Below, one piece after another: positions 9,760-22,460 of a stretch of 64,000 nt of DNA. The translations under genes and the position numbers were made by a program. Position 1 is the stretch's first letter. The number at the start of each line of letters is the position of its first letter. The stretch is from assembly GCA_035079385.1 (NCBI GenBank), contig JAVHKY010000024.1:2294001-2358000 (forward strand), given 5' to 3'. This stretch comes from Aspidiotus rigidus. Its lineage: Eukaryota > Arthropoda > Insecta > Hemiptera > Diaspididae. Under the pieces are notes generated by a model. It saw only the letters and a program-made list of their open reading frames with translations. It had not been told where the DNA came from and made no database searches.

Positions 9760-12700
9760 CAAGGAATTTGCGGAGAGGAGAGGGGTCAATTTTGAATAAA
9801 TTGTACACCGCAGAGAGATACTTGGTAATATTTTAGATAGTTTCAGCTCTCCGAGTGGTAGGGACTCTAAAATATTTTGACTGTCAAGCAATATCCATGA
9901 AAAGAGTTTGAAAATTCTTCCGCTGATCATCCGGTGAATTATATTTTGGAGTAGAGTAAGGGCTCTGGCCCATTTTGGGACTTATTGTTCGAAAAGGTGG
10001 CATAGATGTAGTCGGGGGCCATGGAAAAAACGACCCTACGTTTATTTCTTAAAAAAACAATACTGTGTCGAACGAAATTGCGTAAGATATCCATGTGTAG
10101 TGTATTATTAATTAGCTGTGTAATTACGTTGCACGTTTTCCGTAGGCACGCCTTTCCGTATTATGCACCAATGACGATGCGACAAGTCTACACAACAGCA
10201 TTTTGGCATTCCGATATCGACTTTGTGACAACACGTTATCAAATCCATCATGTTATCATGAGTATCACGCATTCACGAGTCACTCGATCTCCTGCCAGCT
10301 GTCTGCTGCAGCTGCTGTAGTAATTTTCTTGGATGCGTATCGACGAAGGACGTCAGATAACGATAAGTAGTTCACAAGAATAACTTTTTATAATATTTTA
10401 TTGTACAAAATACTTTGGGACATTTTCTTAAAGAAAATGGATTCGAAAAAGGAAAACAAGAACGTAATATTCGTAACGAGCGAAAAATCCGTTAACACAT
10501 CTTAAACTCGTAAAATCGCGGGAAGAAATCGATCACAGAACGTGAACAAGAAACTCGTGAGTGTGCTTTCACAGCATTTCAGTATCCTTCATAATGGGAG
10601 AAAGTGGTTTAGAAAATTTCTGCTGTTCCCCTCTAATTTTTTTTTTTTTTTTTCATTAAATTAACGAGTCTTGTAACTAGACTTAAGGTTATGGGCTCAG
10701 AGCGGAGAGGTGGTGACGATAAGGATTAGGTAGCGAAATCGGAGGTAGCTTATCGAGCTGATGATTGGCTCATGGTCGTTTGAGAGGGAGTTTGTAATGC
10801 AAAGAGAGACAGAATGGTAAAGAGGCATTTTCTGAAGAGCTGCGGGCAATAGAAAAGCGTAAAGCAGATAAATTGTCAACATTGCAGTATAGACATGAAG
10901 GGGGGGGGGGGGGATGAGAAAAATACAGGTTGGGCTTGGGATGATTTCATCGCATAGCAAAGGGGATTTGAGGTAGACCAAATATTTGGAGCTTTCTCAA
11001 AAATCATTGGAGGACCAGAAATCTTGTTGAGGGGAGCGGATGAGGGAGCAGTAACATGATTCGAGATCTTACGAGAGCAAGAGATCAGTCATGAAAGGTG
11101 AACGCAGTGATTGCTTTGCGGCAAGGTCCTCCAGGTCGAGTTGTCCCGATATCCACAGAAAGAAGGTAGAGGAAGATTTAACCGAGTGTACAAGAATGCG
11201 GACGATAGAATTAGGCAGGGAAAAGGGAAGTGGAAACAGGATGAGATGCGTTTCCCTAAATGGAGGCTGTATATTCTGTTCTTGGTCCCGATTTGGACTG
11301 TTCCACCTTGCAGGGAGAGTGAGAGGGAAATTCTAAAGAAATTATTTTGTTGATGTGTTGTGTGTACATAAAATAGCTCCTGTTTTGGAAATTCTTGTAA
11401 AATCGATAGTAGAGGGCTAAGTCTGAAATGAGTGCCTTGATGGCATTGAACTGATAGAAGAAGTGAGTGAACCACGTGAGCTGAGAGCATTGGAAGTGAT
11501 TGGAAGATTTCGGTAGTGAGCTGTTGAGACCAGGAAGTTAGCAGCGAGTAAAAGAGTGCGGTAGTGGAGAGGAGGAAGGAACACCTGCCTAGGCGCATAG
11601 GCTTAGTAAAGGGCTGGTGCGTAGTGTAACAAGGACCAGAAGAAGCCCGGAAGATTGAATGGAGTCCAGCGATTTTCAGGTTGTGCTGTGGGAGGGGGGA
11701 GGGGGAAATTGGAGAAACGTATTAAAGTTAAGTACGTATTAGAATTCTGCAGAGTTGTGGAAGGCGTTCGTGGTTATGGACGGTTCAAGAATATGATAGA
11801 TATTTGAGCAATACTTCCCACTGAACGAAGCTTTATATGACATTGTATGAATGTCTCCGGAGATTAGATGATACCCTCTAGCAATCAACTCAGCAAAACG
11901 TTCAAACGCATACAACCCAACAATTTTTTTCCTTATATCATCTACATCGAACTCCGAAGTGCTATTTCGAGGAATTCAGGCATTTCGCTCTCAAGATTTT
12001 ATAAGGGGGTCATTGTAGTCGAAGGTGAGACCACGATCTTTAGCAGAGGCTTGGTTGGTGAAGGTGAGGTTCTGTAGACGCAGAGAGAAGGAAGAGGCGA
12101 AGGGCGTGAGTATCTCTTTGGAACACTACCTTGACTGTTTTCTTGTTTGAAAATCAGAATTCACGGCTCGATGACCACTCTTGCTGCTCGTTAGGGGTTA
12201 GATGTTTGTATAGAGATAATGAAGTGACCTGCAAAATGCTGACACTGTCCGGTAGGTCATTACTAGCGAGTAGGTAAAGAGGAACACTCCATACTTCTCC
12301 CTGTGAGACACCGTTTTGGATAGGTTGGTTTAAAGAGTATTGGTCTTGAATTTTAATCATTAGAGACCTGTCATAGAGGAGGTATTAAGAGAGCTGAGGT
12401 AAGCTGCTCTGGAGGCCGATATCTTATCATTTGAAAGGGTTAGTGACTTAGACCTGGACAAGTAAAGGTTGAAGAAAATGGTGTAGAATACTGAGTTTGA
12501 ACGGAGAACTTTTTCAATTTCGAAATTCAAGCGATTTGGCTTGGAAGATGTTGCGGCCTTTGCAGAAGCCAGAGGATGTTATTTGGTTTAACGAACCAGA
12601 ATAATCTTTTGTACGGTATTCTTTGGAACAGTTGGCCAAGGGCAGAAGTTAGAGATATAGGTCGCTCGGTGAGATGTGGGGGGACCGAGGATTTCTTAGT

Positions 12701-12910
12701 AGCTTTTGGTAAGGATGATAGCCAATTTCTAGATGGAAGAGTAAGGGAGGAGATGATGAAGAGAGTTGAAGTGGAGGATTTTTGAAATTGAAGCGTGTGT
12801 GTTGTAGGGGTTAGGGGCTGCGTGTCGAAGGTTTTTAGAGAGGGGCAAATGATTTCATTGACTAATTCAAATAATGTATAAAACCTGTTACACCAGGGAT
12901 TTTTCAATTC
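9760..12910 (-). mobile_element. Degenerate LINE copy A (minus strand, intronic)
   Basis: Minus-strand fragments match a jockey-like non-LTR RT: RPISLTSALGQLFQRIPYKR near 12,660, and GVSQGEVWSVPLYLL ... NDLP near 12,290 (a decayed PQGS-LSPLLF-NDLP motif). The left part (9780-10020 and 10565-11700) parallels 33,930-34,600 and 36,300-37,140, which is LINE copy B. Relative to copy B, this copy has about 530 extra bases at 10,036-10,562. Stops and frameshifts break every frame, so it is dead. It lies within an intron of the receptor gene. Confidence 0.6.
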
Positions 12911-13429
12911 TGTGATCGATTACGATCATTTACTTGGTCACAATGTTTCTAACCAACCACTTAATCAAAAAATAAAAAGGCAAAACAATATTTATAACAC
13001 GAACCTTACGAGTGACACCAGTTTGTGACCGACCACTAAATTATCAAAAAATCGAAAATTGAAATTTCTCCGTCAATATCATAATTACTATATGAAAATT
13101 TCTTGAAGTATTTTCCCCTCACGCATATAACATGATGGCTGGAATGTTTCCAAGTCCTATCCCTTTCACAAAATTCACACGCACACAAAGTTATTGGAGT
13201 CATTATGCGCTTTCGGATAAAAACCCATCGACGGGCAAGAACATACTGACAGAAATGAGTGAACCCGTAAAGAAATAAATCCCAAATTGAGTACATCATA
13301 ATTCATTCAAGTACCTAATTTCTTGTAAACTCTATCAGCGAGGTATGGAGTATAGATATTTTAAATTACGACTCGTGAATTTTATGAATTTATGTGTCGT
13401 AACATGGAACGGTTCCCTCATACAAACCT

Positions 13430-15260
13430 TAAACGTAAACCTTAGACGTTCCCAAAGTAGGCCAAAACCCCCCTTCTCGGAACCACGATTCATTCTTTAC
13501 TGAAATTAGTTTATTAAAATTGCAAACCACCCAAAATTTATTTATGAACAATATTATGGACATATACTGGTTGAGTAAGAAGACATGAAGATCGGCACCA
13601 TGGCGAGCTATTTCTAGGATCTCAAGGGCAATACGATTTCGATACGAATTTTCAAAATGGAGAAAGGTCTCGCTCCCCCTCAGGAAGGAGTGATCAGACT
13701 CAAGGAGATGAGCAGCAAATATGGATTTTTTGAGGAGTTTTTTGGCAGCAGCATCAACATGCTCGGAGATTCTGAGTCTAACAGCCTCCCCGTCTCTCCG
13801 AGGGCAATTGGAACAGTGCAACCTATGAATTCCACTTTTTTGGAGGTCAGGGATCGGGTCTTTTTGTCGGCACAATAGAGTGCCAATTTGTTGATCCTAT
13901 AGTAAACAAGGTGGAGCCCTATGGGACGGAGGATACGATTCAGAGCCTTTGAAAGCCTGCCAAGGAAAGGGAGGCGTATTTACTGCTCTTTGGGCGTTGC
14001 AGGGTCGCGGGGCAATGAAGGGGTGGCGTCAAAAGCTCCGCGCACTAGCTTCCTGCGGATAGTACCATCGATATCAATCTTAACAGAGTTGGCCTGGGCG
14101 ATCTGCTGAATGGTGTTCACTTCATTATAGAACGCATCAGGGGTAAGAGGGATGGCAAGAAGGCGATGGATCATGCTGTTGTAAGCAGCATACTTATAGG
14201 CCGTAGGGCAAGAAGAGGACCAAGCAATAGTAGAGTCCGTCGCCGTAGGTTTACGAAAATAGGCAAATTCATACACTCCTCTTCTATGGAGATGGTAAGA
14301 TTCAATGGAACTGCCCCCTACCTCAATAGTAAACGATATAGTGTCAAACTGTGAATTGAGAAAGTTTGAGAAATCCTGGAGGAGGGGGGGCTTTCCAGAG
14401 GTGAAGCACATCATCAACGTATCGATACCAGTAGACCAAATGCTGAACAATATGCTCTCAAATAGGTCCACGAAAATGATAGAAATGGGGGAGCCTAACG
14501 GCGAGCCAGGAGATTCCAACACCGTCAGGGAAGGCAAACATTTTATCGTTACAAAAGTTAGGTGACAGACAACTCTGTAATAAAGTGAGGAACCGGGGAC
14601 GATAGCATCTTGTAATTTAGATTTAATTCTCTCAAAAGTGTTCGAGAGCTATGTGGGGGACAGGCCAACAACATCGAAAGAGACCAGGACGGAGCCGAGA
14701 GACGGAAGTGTGTCCTTTATGTTCTTCACTAATTCAACCGAGTTCTTGACAGAATAGGGAGATCTTATGCCGAGAATCCAGGAATCTGGCCAAAAAATAT
14801 GTAGTGGATGAAATAAAAGACATTGTGATTTTGGGTAGCCCGTACAACCGCGGTGGAACGGGATTGGGGACTAAAATCAGAAGTTCACTATCATTAGCGT
14901 GACGGGAAAGTGAAGTAAGAGCGATGAACGGCGGCACTTGAGTCCAAAAAGTCATTCACTTTAGCGTTGTAGTCACCTCGTTTCATTATGGTAACGGCAT
15001 TCCCTTTATCTGCTTTGGGGATGATTAATTCGTGGTCTTTGGCTTTCTTCTTTATGCTCCGGAGTGTAGAACGATACCTGTTCCCATATCCTCCGAGGGG
15101 GATTTACTGACGAGTTCAGCGCACTTTGCTTTTACATCACTGTTGCTTCTTAGCTGAACGACCAAATTTGCAATGAGGCAATCCCTGGCCTTCCCTCTAT
15201 GGATAGAAGAAAGGGAATGATTCAGACCATCCTGTCTCCCTAGCGTCGCTGTACTTCTCC
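13430..15260 (-). mobile_element. Penelope-like element relic (RT plus GIY-YIG), minus strand
   Basis: Reading the minus strand, I see ADKGNAVTIMKRGDYNAK, PPRLYGLPKIT, VSFDVVGLSPT, then SPGSPLGSPISIIFVDLFE, which is the RT G-SPLSP motif. Next come EFAYFRKPTATDSTI and NSMIHRLLAIPLTPDAF. A GIY-YIG-type block follows (LQKSGIHRLHCSNC, RLRISEHVDAAAK, FAAHLLESDHSF). This order, RT then GIY-YIG, defines Penelope-like elements. The coding region is spread over several frames (open parts 13,980-14,537 and 13,429-13,875), so the copy is inactive. It lies within an intron. Confidence 0.8.
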
Positions 15261-16318
15261 GTCCATAGTTGTGCCGAAAGCATGTCTCAATTTCGTACCA
15301 TACATTAGGATACCTTTAAATAAATTTTGTGCGGTTTGCAATTTTCATAAACTAATTTCATAATGGTTCATTCCTTCTCACTCTTCATATATAACTCACT
15401 GTTGTGGAATATTCTTCAAGTCTCCTCCTGATATACTTATAGCTCGATGGTCAGATGTATCTCAAGTTGCTTTCCCTTAAAACTTTTCCTAGTTTCTAAA
15501 GTACGTTAGAGCTCTTGTCCGCCAAAAAATCACAGTTTGTCTAAAAAGTCGAAAATTTTCCGAATCCTCTTTTTGATAATAATTATAGTTTGATGGCGAT
15601 CGAATTTTCCAAGGCTTTCTCCTCCTCCCAGTACCAAAGGTATTGCTCGAAGATCGAATCCCCCCCTCCCCGCTCGTAGGTTGAAATTTCCCACGCGTCT
15701 GAAGTAGCTAGGTTAGAACCCTCGGCAAAAGAGGATTGTGAACGTGTTACTAATACGCCCCATAAAACGGGTTCCAGCTGAAAGAAAAAGAAAAAAATTT
15801 GGAAAAAAAATTTTTTTATTTTTACATTCCTCTGTAGACACTTTGGTTCATCATCTCAACTGATCGTCACTTCAATCATCGTCATAAAAGAATGAGAACT
15901 CGTTGGTTACCGACACATAATTCAACCGAGTTACTCGTGCACACGAACGTTATTTCATTGCAAAGAAAGAAATGGGAAGATCAACAAATTTCGGCAGCGT
16001 CGGCAGTAGTCTCATTTTGACAGTAGGACCATGTTGAAACTGGCTTACGGCTCACATGGGAATTACCAAAATCTTACGGAGAACTTCTATACTTGAAAAA
16101 TCCCCGAATTGCGTCGATCGCGTCTCTTGTAAACGTCTTGTGTATGAGACAGGTCTACAAAATTAATTTTTATAAAGCTAAAGATATTTTATGATTAAGA
16201 CTCGCCAAACTACTATTGATTCTATTTTTGTACCGAAGAATCGTTGTACAATTTGATTTGATCTGATATTTTACCATGCACCTTTAATATCTTGAAAAAA
16301 TGAGCGTAGAGAACTTAC
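15261..16318. other. Intron sequence without recognised feature
   Basis: Intron between two receptor exons. Apart from short homopolymer runs near 15,800, I see nothing to assign. Confidence 0.4.
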
Positions 16319-16479
16319 AGAACGAGTGCCTGTGTCCGATGTTAAACACAGACCTGAACAGCCCCCATTATCGAAGTTACACAATTTAACCGGGTTTATA
16401 TTCAGAAATGAGCTTGAAGTCAGTGAAGGTCTCGAGACAGACGTCATACTCAAAACGCTATCGTTGCGCATTTTCAAAC
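16319..16479 (-). CDS. LDLR-family receptor, exon with EGF start
   Basis: The exon lies between CTGTACAG and TCT|GTAAGT. It contributes LNINPVKLCNFDNGGCSGLC and then LTSDTGTRS. With the next exon it makes a complete six-Cys EGF module (C-x5-GGC-x2-LC ... C-x-C ... C), which closes the second propeller. The phase is 1 in and 0 out, matching its neighbours. Confidence 0.85.
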
Positions 16480-16561
16480 CTGTACAGAGAGAAAAATATC
16501 ATCTTCGTCAGTTCAGTATACCTTCTTCTTCTTCTTATGAAGCGGAATTGACCGCACTAAC

Positions 16562-16723
16562 CGAGCGATATATTTTGCGCTTTCTTCACAGATGCAGCTA
16601 CGTCATCATCGAACATTCCTCGACGTATGATCAAATTATCCTCCGCCCATATCAAGGATTCGTCGAGCGAGGTTAGGCTTTCTATTTTTCCCGGCTCACC
16701 ATCTGCTAATGCGTCCTGGAATC
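16562..16723 (-). CDS. LDLR-family receptor, last blade of propeller 2
   Basis: The exon starts after TTTTGCAG and ends at CTCG|GTTAGT. It reads GEPGKIESLTSLDESLIWAE then DNLIIRRG. LIWAE stands where YWTD would be, so this is a divergent YWTD blade. The phase (1 base in hand from the previous exon, 1 base out) fits both neighbours. Confidence 0.75.
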
Positions 16724-16949
16724 CTGCAAAACAAATTCTCAAAATTATGCTGTTATCTTTCGATGTATTTTGTATCTATAGGCTACCCCTCCCTTGTCGA
16801 ATTCCTGATCTGGCGTCCGTGCATTCGACCATGGAACTAAAAAACTTTCACGTACGTTCGACGTCGGTCAGAACTTAGTAACTCTCATTTTATTGATAAA
16901 TTTACGGGCTCACCCGGAACTTAATGATGCTCTCATAGAAAATGTCGAC

Positions 16950-18180
16950 GTTTGCTACTTTGGGACGTATATCCGAAGACTTCATTGTACTAGGCAATAC
17001 TGGGGGCCTATCAATAGCCTTTCTTATGGATAAATCGAGTATATTCCATTAGGTGCGTGTAGATAGGGGGAATAGGCCTAAATTCGAGGTAGTGGTCTAG
17101 ATATAGAATTTTAATGAAAGAATTAGTGAGTTTCGGGAGCGGAGGGAAGAGAGAAAGTCAAAGAGTTGGGGAAACTAGGCTGCAGCCGCAAGCAAATTGG
17201 CGGTAACCCGTAAGCGATAATGAACTAAATTAGAATACCAGCCTCAGCGCATAGGCTGAGCGTGGGCACCAAGAGCTAAACGTAAGGCAGCAGATTATAT
17301 TCCATCCAGGGATTTTAAGAGGATTTGTCAACCTGCCTAAGATTGTGAACCGGTAGGCCAATTAGGATCGGATTAAAGAATTATATAGTTGAAGGAGAAG
17401 CTTGCTATTGCAACCAATGCGAGTGTGGGATAGATATTTGAAGACATTCAGTGAGTTTAGGCATTTGGCTCTTAGAAGTTTGATGTGAGGAGTCCAAGAG
17501 TATTTGGTACCGAATGTAAAGTCGAAGAATTTATTAGAGGATTGGGAGCTGACCTTGAAGTGTTATAGGAGCAGTTAAGGAGGACCGGAGAGATGTAAGT
17601 GACTTTTATGGAATATGAGCGACCCGAAGCCCACGCGAGGAGTTGGAGTAAAAATGCGGCTCTTTGAGGTTTTTCAGAAGGGAGGGAAACGCTGTAAATA
17701 TCTGCAAAAAGTCGTTTACAGGAGGGGGGGGGCACAGTTTATTAGATCGCTTATGGCAATTGAAACAGAAGAACAATCCAAAACTCTTCTTGTGGAACGT
17801 TATTTTGTATGGAGGGAAAAGAGCGGTGGTTATGAATTCCGACTGATGTGGATATGTCATGAAGAAAGGACTGCAGAAGGGAGGGTAAATTGCCCCAAAG
17901 ATCTATTTTGAATAATTTAGAGGGGACGTAGTCTCGTCAAACACGAGGAAATGCTTCCTGTTGATTTGGAGGTTTAGGTCGGAGATTTTGACCGTTACGG
18001 AAGCCGTCGTTAGATTTGAGAAACCAGAATTGTCTTTTGTTGACGAGTTTTTGAAAGAGTGTACCTAGAACGGAAGTTAGGGCGATAAGGTGAAAGGATG
18101 GCGGAAGGAAGATTAGAATTGGGAGAGTGGTGGCTAGTTTCCAGGCTGGAGGGTACAAGCCTTAAAGTAGGATGTAGGCC
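16950..18180 (-). mobile_element. Degenerate LINE fragment (minus strand, intronic)
   Basis: Minus-strand pieces read LIALTSVLGTLFQKLVNKRQ and FWFLKSN near 18,060 (RT fingers of jockey-like LINEs), and TKYSWTPHIKLLRAKCLNSL ... LLLQLYNSLIRS near 17,400-17,570 (LINE region after RT). The block around 17,240-17,310 parallels 11,590 and 37,050, so it belongs with LINE copies A and B. All frames are broken. Confidence 0.6.
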
Positions 18181-19256
18181 TAGTTGAAGAAATATGAACT
18201 TAAATACGGATAAATTATTTTCGAACAGGCTTCCATAGTGTTCATGAAATCATATATTTATATTTCATCATATTACATCGTTCGAAGGCAGCGCCGTATC
18301 GCTCGGCGTGGTCGGTGGTAAATCGCACGTGTTACATTTTCATTTTTTGTTGGTCCATATTGCGTCGTCAATCTGCTTAAAATAATGCTCCAGAGCATTC
18401 GTCATGCAATCAGCTAAACTGCTGAAGACGAGAATTTAACCGACTTCCTGCCAGCCATTGAGTCTTACTATCGCATTTTTAATATTACAAAAAAAAAAAA
18501 AAAAAAAAAACATTGACGCGACCAACTACCCACACATTTACACCGAACCTAATCTCTGGGAATTTGCGGCAAACTTCATAGAACTCCTCGATATCAGCGG
18601 AATTCTGCGTAAAAACAAAAGCTAGAGAAGTGCTCGATGGTGTTTAATAATTATTTCTTTTGTCTTGCCTCATAAAGCCTAAACATTTTATTACCTTGCA
18701 GCTGTTTTTTAAAATCGCGACCCTGACATTCGCTGATACTCCTTTTCTCAGAATTCTGTCGGAGACATTACGTCATTTTGTTGGCACTACCGAGGCCTTC
18801 AATAGTTCATTTATGGTTTTACTATAACTATACCTAGTAACTACATCGTGGCGACTTTTGAACTACAGCGACTTATTAATCAGTATATTTTCGCCTTTTT
18901 GTACGTGACGAGAAGTTAATCCGAATTTGTACCTATTCAAAGCAGTTTATTGGCTCTTTCAAGATTTGTTTTTCTCATCGGACGAGCGTCTGTCGTGTTC
19001 GAGTGCGTCCAGCGCCGGGCCAAGCTGTCCTGGCGCCCTGCGCAAAATTTAGGCCGAACGACCCTTTTGAAAAGCTGCGTTCCTCTGAGGCACTTGTCAC
19101 AGGTAAGGTAAGCAGGATCCAAAGGGCCACACATGTATTCGGCGCATAGTTATCGTTTTGAAGAAGTGCGTTCGAGGATTTCAGATATGGTTTTTTCCCT
19201 CAACAATGACTTCTCGTAGTGCCACCAATTCTTCGAACAATTCGTCTCCATCAATA
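18181..19256. other. Intron sequence without recognised feature
   Basis: Contains a poly-A run of about 23 bases at 18,489-18,511. I see no coding motif. Confidence 0.4.
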
Positions 19257-21993
19257 TAGTGTAGGCAGAAAAGAAAAAAAAAAATATTCCGCTGGAGCAA
19301 ACTTTTCTTTGCTGAAAATGGTTCAGGATGTGGTCCTGAACAACATACTGATAATCCGCGTTTTCCCCGAGGAGCTTCTTTTTTTATGGGGGTTCGCACC
19401 CCCCAAAAATTAGTTTTTCGCCTATCTCGCGTGAAATTGAAATTTTATTAAGAAATGTTTCGAACAAAAGTTGTTTTTCGTGAAATTTCCTACTAAATAA
19501 CGTATTTAAGTTTCAGCCTATGCCAATTAGTGCCTTTGCAAAGGGCGTTCAAAAGAGTCCCAAAATCAATTTTTCCATGTTTCTCAAAAAATTGAAACTT
19601 TATTAAAATGTTTCAAACAAAAGTTATTTCTCGTTAAATTTGCTATACAATGAGCTATTCTTCCTTTAGGACTTTCTGTTTTAATAGGGATTCTAACACC
19701 CCCCCACACAGATTTAGTCTTTTGCTGATATCTTGTCTAATAGAAATTTTATTGAAAAATGTTTCAAACAAAAGTTGTTCCTTGTTAAATTTCCTACCAA
19801 ATAACGCATTCAAGGTTCAGCCTAGGTCAATTAGTGCCGTGGCAAGGCCTTAAAAGGCCGTTCAAAAGGGGACCAAAATCAGTTTTCCATATAACTCACT
19901 AAATTGAAATTTTATGAAAAAACGTTTAAAATAAAAGTTGTTCTCCGTTGAATTTTCCATCAAATGTGCTATTCAGCTTTCAGGATAGACACTAGTCTGT
20001 AAAAAAGGGTTTTCAATATTAAAGATAAGAGGATGTGCTATTATTTTTTTTTAAATTCAGATGGTTTTGGTGCTGATTTATGGAAGTCATGCATCATTAC
20101 AGATTGTAAAGACATTCTTTTTACCAGTGATAGAAATATTGAAAAGATGGAAATTAAATAAATACTTTTCTCATATTCGTGACTCACATGGTACCTAGGT
20201 ATGAAATAAAAACAATTGAAGTCGCGTCGTAATAAAGACTCTAAGGCAGCTGCAATACTCTCTGATCTACGGTAGTACAAGAGACAAGCTATTGAACAAA
20301 CGTCAGTGTCAAACGAAAAAAGGCCGTCCGAAAGTACTTGACCTCTCTACCTCCCACTGAAGACGCTGCGCGGTTTCATTTATACAGAGTGTGCCACCGA
20401 GTACATTCATGGCCTGGTCATGAAAAAGATCCACTGGAATGTAGATGGAAGCAAATTGATGGAATATTGGAGCCTATAATAATAAACAAAGCACCAGCCT
20501 CAGCGCCGCGCCAGACCATCTCCTTCAACTTATTTTTAGTGAGTGCGCTAAAAGTAGTAGAAATGCTTGTAGCTGCCGAAAAGCAGGTGAACAATGGATA
20601 TTCCATAGATAAATGAGGGTAATTTGGCACTTTCATCGAAGAAAAAAGGTGTATTTTAGTCATTCCGACCTCGATGATGAAGAGGCGTCTACACTATACT
20701 TCTCAAATAACATAGGTTCATGCCTGAACCATAAGTAGTCTATTGTTTGAATTTTTGTTGAAAATAGTTGTTTTTTTTTTTCTTCCTAGGATTAAAATGT
20801 TTCCCAACGTGTCTTGAGCAGATTCGCCTCAATGCTGGTCGAGTATTAGAGGTAGTAGACGACATTGAGGACGACTTGCAGGATGTATTAAGTCAGGACG
20901 AAGAAGCTGACCATGAGTCCAGTACTGATGACGATTCTTTAGTAATCATAGGGGAAGAGTATGACGCGAGCGAATAACATCGAGTCCCTCCATCCCGAAT
21001 ATAAGACTACTGTAAGTCGGCAGGCTAATGTACACTGCTCCTATTATGAAGCCTAGAAAACTGGTGGGCAGGACATAGGACGGATGGCGGAGCTCAAGTC
21101 ATGTGCGAGAAACGACCTGTCTCCTCGCGCTTTGTTATAGAATTATGTGTATATATTACCTGTAATATACTAGCCTCATGGAGTAAGATTCAGTTGAGGA
21201 ACCTACAGGAAAAGTGTACCTAACACACTTTTTTTAATAGACGAATTACTCTATTCTGAAAGCTGAGTACCTCATTTAATAGGAAATTCAACGATGAACA
21301 ACTTTTATTTGAAATATTCACAAAATTTCAATTTTGTGAGATATATGGAAAACTGATTTTGGTTCTCTTTTGAACGGCCTTTAAAGGCTTTGACGGGGCA
21401 CTAATTGACCTAGGCTGAACCTTGAATGCGTTATTTGGTAGGAAATTGAACGAGGAACAACTTTTGTTTGAAACATTTTTTAATAAAATTTCTATTAGAC
21501 AAGATATAAGCAACGGACTAAATCTTGGGGGGTTGAAACCCCTATCAAAACAGAACGTCCTGAACGATGAATAGCTCATTTTATAGCAAATTTAACAAGG
21601 AACAACTTTTGTATGGAACATTTTTTAATAAAGTTCAAATTTTGTGAGATATAATTATGGAAAAACTAATTTTGGGACTCTTTTGAACGCCCTTTGCAAA
21701 GGCACTAATTGGCATAGGCTGAAAGTTGAATACATTATTTAGTAGGAAATTTAATGAGGAACAACTTTTGTTTGAAACATTTTTTACGAAAATTTCAAAT
21801 TCACACGATATAGGCGAATAACTAATTTTGGGGGTGTTCGAACCCCCATGAAAGAAGAAGCTCCAGGGGGAAATCGCGGGATTCTTGGTATGTTGTCCAG
21901 AACCACATCCTGAACCATTTTCAGCAAAGAAACGTTTGCTCCAGCAAAATGTTTTTTTTTTTTTCAATATGGTTCCAATTTGTTTACCTACCA
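19257..21993. mobile_element. Foldback-type element, copy 1
   Basis: Long inverted arms flank a core. The left arm (about 19,257-20,035) reappears reverse-complemented at 21,236-21,993, both starting near GTGTAGG or GGTAGG and running through GGAGCAAAC and GCTGAAAATGGTTCAGGATG. Each arm is built from tandem units of about 150-165 bp, for example starts at 19,431, 19,589, 19,738 and 19,900. They carry the blocks CCTATGCCAATTAGTGCC and CAAAGTTG- or AAAAGTTGTT-like motifs. Arms made of tandem direct repeats define Foldback elements. A second copy lies at 41,810-45,128. The right end abuts a hAT-like gene scrap. Confidence 0.75.
20300..20985 (+). pseudogene. Core gene of Foldback copy 1 (Cys-rich protein remnant)
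   Basis: The plus strand reads RKYLTSLPPTEDAARFHLYR, then HEKDPLECRWKQIDGILEPI. After a frame change near 20,515 it gives LLQLIFSECAKSSRNACSCR then KAG. Further on it reads FLGLKCFPTCLE and an acidic end (VVDDIEDDLQDVLSQDEEAD). The motif LPPT-AA--H--R-Y--V--W-G ... CSCRKAG-C belongs to a Cys-rich protein family that I recall as common in arthropod and hydra repeats but of unknown biochemical role. The frameshift and missing cysteines mark decay. Confidence 0.5.
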
Positions 21994-22029
21994 AGTCAGT
22001 TAGTGATGATTCCAATTTCATACAATCTT

Positions 22030-22460
22030 CCAACAATGTTTCCTGCTATATCTTTTTTTTTTACAATATTATATAGGGAGTGGAAAGTATCATTATAACT
22101 TTTAAGTTGACAAAATCTTTCTTCAATGATTGATGAAATTGCGGAATCCAGTAGGTGCTGTGAAAAAACATTGAACCTTGAATTTTTGTTTTGGTTCAAG
22201 TATCGGTTCATCAAGTGATTCATAATCAAACATTCTCTTCTTTTTCCGTAGACGTGTTGTTCCATTTTCTGAAAAATTTTTATTTTCAATTTCCAGTGTC
22301 AGCGAGTACTTCTTCTTTCAAGGTTTCTTCAAACCTTAAATCTGAGCGATATTGTTTCAAATAATTCAATGCTTCGTCCAGGAGATTTATAGCCTCAGGA
22401 ATATCCACATTAATATTCTGCAAATCTTTACAGACTAAATTAATCTGGCTCAAGATGAAT
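22030..22460 (-). pseudogene. hAT/ZMYM1-like transposase scrap
   Basis: The minus strand reads FNVFSQHLLDSAISSIIEER then FCQLKSYNDTFHSLYNI. Upstream are pieces resembling the helical region of hAT-derived ZMYM1-like proteins. The frame is broken near 22,300, and the left side is cut by the Foldback arm end. It is probably the sequence into which that element inserted. Confidence 0.45.
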